Of a stretch of 9,060 nt of DNA, positions 5,881-9,060 are shown one piece after another. Position numbers and translations under genes: made by a program. The stretch is from assembly GCA_945901835.1 (NCBI GenBank), contig CAMDMH010000086.1:1-9060 (forward strand). Direction: 5' to 3'. The notes under the pieces were generated by a model. It did not search any database, had not been told where the DNA came from, and saw only the letters and a program-made list of their open reading frames with translations. The stretch comes from Devosia equisanguinis. GTDB lineage: Bacteria > Pseudomonadota > Alphaproteobacteria > Rhizobiales > Hyphomicrobiaceae. Position 1 is the first letter of the stretch. The number at the start of each line of letters is the position of its first letter.

Positions 5881-6777
5881 ATGCGTACGTTTTTCGCTGC
5901 GGTTCTATTGTTGCTGGGCGCGGCCGCTGCCGCCGCCTACGCTTCGCTGTTCATCGTCCATCAGAACCAGCAGGCCATCGTCCTGCGGTTCGGCGACCCT
6001 CGTAACATCATCACGACGCCCGGCCTGAATTGGAAGATTCCGGGCGTTGAGACGGTGGAGTACTTTGACAAGCGCATTCTCGATCTCGACACCGCCCCGC
6101 AGGAAGTCACGGTGTCGGACCAGAAGCGTCTCGTCGTCGACGCGTTCACTCGCTATCGGATCACGCAGCCGCTGAAGTTCTACCAGACGGTTCGCAGCAC
6201 GCAGAACGTGCGCTCGACGCTGGGTCCGATCGTCGACAGCTCGATGCGCCGCGTGCTCGGCAACGCAAGCTTCGCCGATGTCGTGCGCGACAAGCGCGAG
6301 GATCTGATGAAGCGCATCGCCCGGCAGGTGAACGAGGAAGGCAAGGAGTTCGGCATCGAGGTCGTCGACGTCCGCATCAAGCGCGCCGACTTGCCCCGCC
6401 CCAACTCGCAGAGCGTGTTCGCCCGCATGAAGTCCGAACGCGAGCGGGAGGCCGCCGAGTTCCGTGCCGAAGGTTCCGCGGCCGCGAACCGGATCCGGGC
6501 CAACGCCGACCGCGAGGTCACGGTGCTGACCGCCGAGGCGACCCGTAAGTCCGAGCAGCAGCGCGGCGAAGGCGACGGCGAGCGCAATCGCATCTTTGCC
6601 GATGCCTTCGGTAAGGACGAAGCATCACGCGACTTCTTCGCTTTCTATCGCTCGATGCAGGCCTACGACTCGTCGATGGCGGCCAATAAGGGCACGCGGA
6701 TGCTGCTCTCGCCCGACAGCGAGTTCTTCCGCTATTTCAACAATCCTCTCGGGCAGGCAGGCCAAGCCAGGAAATGA
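5881..6777 (+). CDS. hflC: FtsH protease modulator HflC (SPFH/Band 7 membrane protein)
   Basis: 298 residues, the partner of HflK in the HflKC-FtsH complex. A single N-terminal membrane helix (about 4-24, rich in Leu/Ala) is followed directly by the SPFH domain: VHQNQQAIVLRFGDP (26-40), TPGLNWKIPGVETVEYFDKR, VSDQKRLVVDAFTRYRI. The helical part follows, with IVDSSMRRVLGN and FGIEVVDVRIKRADLP, an HflC signature. Next come a coiled coil with SVFARMKSERERE and GERNRIFADAFGKD, then DFFAFYRSMQAY and the typical C-terminal LSPDSEFFRYF. As in the family, it has almost no cytoplasmic part and no glycine-rich leader, unlike HflK. GAGGGG sits at 5867-5872 before the ATG, overlapping the hflK stop codon, so the two are co-transcribed and likely translated in balanced amounts. 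Its TGA overlaps the next start as ATGA. Confidence 0.95.
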   Translation: MRTFFAAVLLLLGAAAAAAYASLFIVHQNQQAIVLRFGDPRNIITTPGLNWKIPGVETVEYFDKRILDLDTAPQEVTVSDQKRLVVDAFTRYRITQPLKFYQTVRSTQNVRSTLGPIVDSSMRRVLGNASFADVVRDKREDLMKRIARQVNEEGKEFGIEVVDVRIKRADLPRPNSQSVFARMKSEREREAAEFRAEGSAAANRIRANADREVTVLTAEATRKSEQQRGEGDGERNRIFADAFGKDEASRDFFAFYRSMQAYDSSMAANKGTRMLLSPDSEFFRYFNNPLGQAGQARK

Positions 6778-6959
6778 CCGATCTCGCCGTTGGTCTCGGC
6801 CTCGTGCTGGTCATCGAAGGTCTCCTGTGGGCCTTGGCTCCGTCGGCCGGGATGAGGCTGCTCGCGGCTGCCGCAGCAACGCCACAACAGGCGTTGAGAA
6901 TGTCTGGCCTGGCCGCTATTGCGCTGGGCGTAGGCATCGTTTGGCTCGTGCGAGGGTAG
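6774..6959 (+). CDS. small two-helix inner-membrane protein, DUF2065/YjeT-like
   Basis: 61 residues with two hydrophobic segments (about 4-20 and 42-58) joined by a short polar/alanine-rich link with MRLLAAAAATPQQALRMSG. Size, two-helix hairpin layout, the GLLWALAPS motif and the terminal WLVRG agree with the DUF2065 family (E. coli YjeT), which is commonly found beside hflC. No enzymatic residues are visible and its role is unknown; an accessory part in the HflKC membrane complex is an inference from position. The ATG overlaps the hflC TGA by 4 bases, so translation should be coupled. The gene stops within a GGGTAGGGTAGGG stretch (6954-6966). Confidence 0.85.
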   Translation: MTDLAVGLGLVLVIEGLLWALAPSAGMRLLAAAAATPQQALRMSGLAAIALGVGIVWLVRG

Positions 6960-7058
6960 GGTAGGGCCCCAGTCAAGGCCTTACTTGTCCTCTCCCCTGG
7001 GGCAGATCTGGTCCCTGGGCCAGTCGTGTCTTCTGAGAAGGCCGTTGAGGATCGTCCT

Positions 7059-7080
7059 GGGATCACGTCGAACTGATCCC
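7059..7080 (+). other. inverted repeat, 7-bp stem, in protease leader region
   Basis: GGGATCA (7059-7065), an 8-base loop, then TGATCCC (7074-7080) form a perfect inverted repeat. It lies just before the possible -35 box of the protease promoter, so it may be an operator for a dimeric regulator or a weak RNA hairpin; no T run follows, which argues against a rho-independent terminator. Confidence 0.45.
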
Positions 7081-7098
7081 GCTGGGCTTCGACAGTCG

Positions 7099-7127
7099 TT
7101 GACACGAGGCTGCTGTCGGACTGAATC
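7099..7127 (+). promoter_or_regulatory. possible promoter for the Do protease gene
   Basis: A perfect TTGACA (7099-7104) is followed after 17 bases by TGAATC (7122-7127), which matches the -10 consensus poorly. Transcription would start near 7134 and leave about 55 bases of leader. The call rests almost entirely on the -35 box. I see no clear GGAAC-type envelope-stress (RpoE/EcfG) promoter. Confidence 0.25.
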
Positions 7128-7188
7128 TGTCGAGCCGCCGTTTGGCCCGTCGAGTCGGGCACAGCCTTTATCACCGGGAGACCGAGTC

Positions 7189-8670
7189 ATGATGCCGGAC
7201 CGAGAGACACCCCGGCCTAGCCCGAAGGGCTTGGTATGGGCAGCATGCCTGCTTGGCTTGGCGCTTGCCGGCACGGTCACGGTCGAAGGCGGGCGCGCCA
7301 TCGCTCAATCGCGCGGTCCCCAATCCGTAGCCCAGATCGCCGAGCGGCTGCAGTCGGCCGTCGTCAACATCTCCACGAGTCAGACCGTGAAGGGCTCCTC
7401 CGGCGGCGCCCTCCCGCGCGTTCCCAAGGGCTCGCCCTTCGAGGAGTTCTTCGACGACTTCTTCAAGTCGGGCAAATCAGGCGGACCGGAGCGCAAAGTC
7501 TCCTCGCTTGGTTCCGGCTTCGTCATCGACGGCAAGGAAGGCCTGATCGTCACCAACGTTCACGTCATCGAAGGCGCTGACGAGATCGTCGCAAACTTCG
7601 CCGACGGCTCCAAGCTGAAGGTCGAGAAGGTCGTCGGCCGCGACCCCAAGACCGACATCGCGCTGTTGAAAGTGACGCCGAAGAAGCCTTTGCCTGCCGT
7701 GAAGTTCGGTAGCTCCGAAGCCATCAAGGTGGGCGATTGGGTGATGGCGATCGGCAACCCGTTCGGCTTGGGCGGCTCGGTCACGATCGGCATCATCTCG
7801 GCCAAAGCCCGCGACATCAACTCCGGTCCCTACGATGACTATCTGCAGACCGACGCTGCCATCAACAAGGGCAACTCGGGCGGCCCGTTGTTCAACATGG
7901 ACGGCGACGTCGTCGGCGTGAACACCGCGATCATCTCCCCGACCGGCGGCTCGATCGGCATCGGCTTCGCGGTCCCGGCTGACACGGTCGTCAACATCAT
8001 CGATCAGTTCAAGCAGTACGGCGAAGTCCGTCGCGGTTGGCTCGGCGTTCGTCTCGCCACAGTGACGGAAGAACTCGCCCTGCAACTCGGCCTGAAAGAA
8101 AACACCGGCGCCCACGTCTCCAGCGTCGCCCGCAATGGCCCGGCGGCCACCGCCGGCATCGAGGTTGACGACGTGATCGTCAAGTTCGACGGCCAGGAAA
8201 TCACGGCGATGCGCAGCCTGCCGCGAGTCGTTGCGCAAACGGCCGTCGGCAAGACCGTCAACGTCGATCTCCTGCGCAAGGGCCAGCGCCGGACAGTGAA
8301 GGTCGTCGTGGGGCGCCTCGCGGAGGATGATCCGACGCCGCCGGCCGAGGTCGGCGCGGAGAAATCGACCGAGCGCAAGCTGATGGGCATGACGCTCGCG
8401 CCGTTGAACGACGACTTCCGCAAGAAACACGGCCTGAAGGAGACGGTGAAGGGCATCGCGGTCGTCGAGGTAGAGGCGGACAGCCAGGCATCACGCCGAG
8501 AGCTGAAGGCCGGCGACGTCATCGTCGAGGCCCAGGACGAGGCGGTTACCTCGGTTCAGGATCTGGTCGAGCGCATCGACAAGGTCAGGAAGAGCGGCCG
8601 CCGCCAGATACTGCTGCGGGTCGAGAACGCGAAGGGCGAGGTCCGCTCCGTCGCCCTGCCGTTCCAATAG
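7189..8670 (+). CDS. degP: periplasmic Do/DegP-family serine endoprotease
   Basis: 493 residues, HtrA/DegP/DegQ family: a periplasmic protease-chaperone that degrades or holds misfolded envelope proteins. A signal peptide is visible: SPKG, the hydrophobic stretch LVWAACLLGLALAGTV (15-30) and a likely cut after AIA (37-39). A flexible LA-type loop with FEEFFDDFF (84-92) precedes the trypsin-like domain. The catalytic triad is His125 in TNVHVIEGA, Asp156 in KTDIALLKV and Ser230 in NKGNSGGPLFN. Two PDZ domains follow: the first from about GWLGVRLATV (residues 285-375), the second, more divergent, from about LMGMTLAPL to the end (393-490). The ATG at 7189 is used because GGGAG lies 8 bases upstream; a second ATG follows at once. 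Its position after hflKC is a common alphaproteobacterial layout, tying cytoplasmic-membrane and periplasmic proteolysis together. DegP versus DegQ/MucD cannot be separated here, so the symbol is a family label. Confidence 0.94.
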   Translation: MMPDRETPRPSPKGLVWAACLLGLALAGTVTVEGGRAIAQSRGPQSVAQIAERLQSAVVNISTSQTVKGSSGGALPRVPKGSPFEEFFDDFFKSGKSGGPERKVSSLGSGFVIDGKEGLIVTNVHVIEGADEIVANFADGSKLKVEKVVGRDPKTDIALLKVTPKKPLPAVKFGSSEAIKVGDWVMAIGNPFGLGGSVTIGIISAKARDINSGPYDDYLQTDAAINKGNSGGPLFNMDGDVVGVNTAIISPTGGSIGIGFAVPADTVVNIIDQFKQYGEVRRGWLGVRLATVTEELALQLGLKENTGAHVSSVARNGPAATAGIEVDDVIVKFDGQEITAMRSLPRVVAQTAVGKTVNVDLLRKGQRRTVKVVVGRLAEDDPTPPAEVGAEKSTERKLMGMTLAPLNDDFRKKHGLKETVKGIAVVEVEADSQASRRELKAGDVIVEAQDEAVTSVQDLVERIDKVRKSGRRQILLRVENAKGEVRSVALPFQ

Positions 8671-8823
8671 GGCGATTGCCGCCAAGACGGCCATGTGCCG
8701 TCTTCAGCATGATGCACCTTATCGCGCGATAGCGCGAAGACCGCGAATTGCGGCCCGGCGCCGGTGCGCCGCCCCCGCGGAGGCGCAGCGCTCCCACTGG
8801 CAGCGCGGTGCGCGCCGTGGCCT
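8671..8823. other. GC-rich convergent intergenic region with several hairpins
   Basis: Between the ends of the protease gene and the convergent mannose gene. Besides the 8-bp terminator-like hairpin (8684-8704) it holds the 12-base perfect palindrome TATCGCGCGATA (8720-8731), an overlapping CGCGC-GATA-GCGCG hairpin (8723-8736) and GGCGC-CGGT-GCGCC (8757-8770). No open frame here looks protein-like. Confidence 0.6.
8684..8704. terminator. shared hairpin terminator between convergent genes
   Basis: AAGACGGC (8684-8691), a five-base loop CATGT, then GCCGTCTT (8697-8704) give a perfect 8-bp stem 13 bases after the protease stop. The symmetrical arms would work in both directions. The T tract is only TCTTC on the plus strand, so termination may be partial or rho-aided. 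Confidence 0.6.
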
Positions 8824-9060
8824 CTACTTGGTTTCTCCAGCCGCTCGGTTATAGTCGTCGTCCGTGCGGACGATATCGTCCTCGCCCAGGTACGTGCCGA
8901 GCTGGACCTCGATCAGCTCCAGCGGAACCTTGCCCGGGTTCTCCAGCCGGTGCCATTGCGTCGCGAAAATGTAGACACTTTCGTTCTCGCGAACGAGCTT
9001 CTCGCTATCACCGACGGTGACCTTGGCGGTCCCTTGCACCACCACCCAGTGCTCGGAGCG
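8824..9060 (-). CDS. C-terminal cupin end of mannose-1-phosphate guanylyltransferase / mannose-6-phosphate isomerase (partial)
   Basis: Only the last 78 residues lie inside the window; the gene enters from the right edge. RSEHWVVVQGTAKVTVGD, a sheet-rich middle, ATQWHRLENPGKVPLELIE and VQLGTYLGEDDIVRTDDDY are the hallmark cupin blocks of type II phosphomannose isomerase, the C-terminal half of bifunctional ManC/XanB/AlgA/CpsB proteins. These make mannose-6-phosphate and GDP-mannose for exopolysaccharide, O-antigen or capsule sugars. His in the RSEHW and QWHRLENPG motifs would bind the metal. Whether the guanylyltransferase half is present, or this is a stand-alone isomerase or cupin, cannot be seen. 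It converges on the Do protease gene. The frame is open to base 9060 with no start codon required within the window. Confidence 0.9.
   Translation of the reverse strand, partial: RSEHWVVVQGTAKVTVGDSEKLVRENESVYIFATQWHRLENPGKVPLELIEVQLGTYLGEDDIVRTDDDYNRAAGETK

Larger units (their letters stand above)
6960..7188. other. 229-base spacer between the small membrane gene and the Do protease
   Basis: No gene seen. The frame of the protease stays open back to a TTG at 6985, but that stretch lacks a ribosome binding site and would bury the signal peptide. The spacer holds GGGTAGGGTAGGGCCCC (6954-6970, starting in the preceding gene), an imperfect hairpin CTGGTCCC/TGGGCCAG (7008-7023), a clean 7-bp hairpin (7059-7080) and a possible promoter (7099-7127). 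GGGAG (7176-7180) is the protease ribosome binding site. Confidence 0.6.

Noticed and set aside
6985..7188. N-terminal extension of the Do protease from TTG 6985
   Set aside because: No ribosome binding site, low-complexity basic sequence, and it would place the signal peptide internally.
7477..8430. 317-residue minus-strand frame inside the Do protease gene
   Set aside because: Asp/Val/Ala/Arg-rich composition typical of the antisense of a GC-rich gene; the plus strand encodes a complete catalytic triad and PDZ domains.

Overview
The window looks like ordinary chromosomal DNA of a GC-rich alphaproteobacterium. The grounds are the high GC content, the run folA - hflK - hflC - small YjeT-like membrane protein - Do/DegP protease, and a hisC-type aminotransferase directly followed by a tyrC/tyrA-type dehydrogenase; both layouts are familiar from Rhizobiales and Rhodospirillales. 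I cannot name a genus. I see no phage, IS element, CRISPR array, rRNA or tRNA.

Layout. Positions 1-3805 are read on the minus strand. In transcription order they hold an aromatic/histidinol-phosphate aminotransferase (3805-2699), prephenate/arogenate dehydrogenase (2699-1740), a ChaC-like gamma-glutamylcyclotransferase (1743-973) and an NAD(P)-dependent sugar-epimerase/dihydroflavonol-reductase-like SDR that runs off the left edge (879-1). The first three are joined by stop/start overlaps of 1 and 4 bases, so they form one tight operon. The SDR follows after a 97-base gap that holds a possible promoter of its own. An 87-base divergent spacer (3806-3892) separates this operon from the rightward genes.

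Positions 3893-8670 are read on the plus strand: folA (dihydrofolate reductase), a 350-base spacer with two short tandem repeats, hflK, hflC, a 61-residue two-helix membrane protein overlapping hflC by 4 bases, a 229-base spacer, and a periplasmic Do/DegP-family serine protease with two PDZ domains. A short GC-rich spacer with a strong hairpin (8684-8704) then separates this protease from a convergent gene entering from the right edge. That gene is the C-terminal cupin end of a mannose-1-phosphate guanylyltransferase/mannose-6-phosphate isomerase.

How the genes work together. The left operon covers the last steps of tyrosine/phenylalanine synthesis (aminotransferase plus dehydrogenase) with a translationally coupled glutathione-breakdown type enzyme. 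The right block is an envelope protein-quality module: HflK/HflC form the membrane SPFH complex that restrains FtsH, and the Do protease handles misfolded periplasmic proteins. I found no convincing new system. The points most worth a second look are small: an odd basic tail on the ChaC protein, its TTG start nested in the tyrA stop, a possible gene remnant behind folA, and two short tandem repeats in front of hflK, one of which carries the ribosome binding site.
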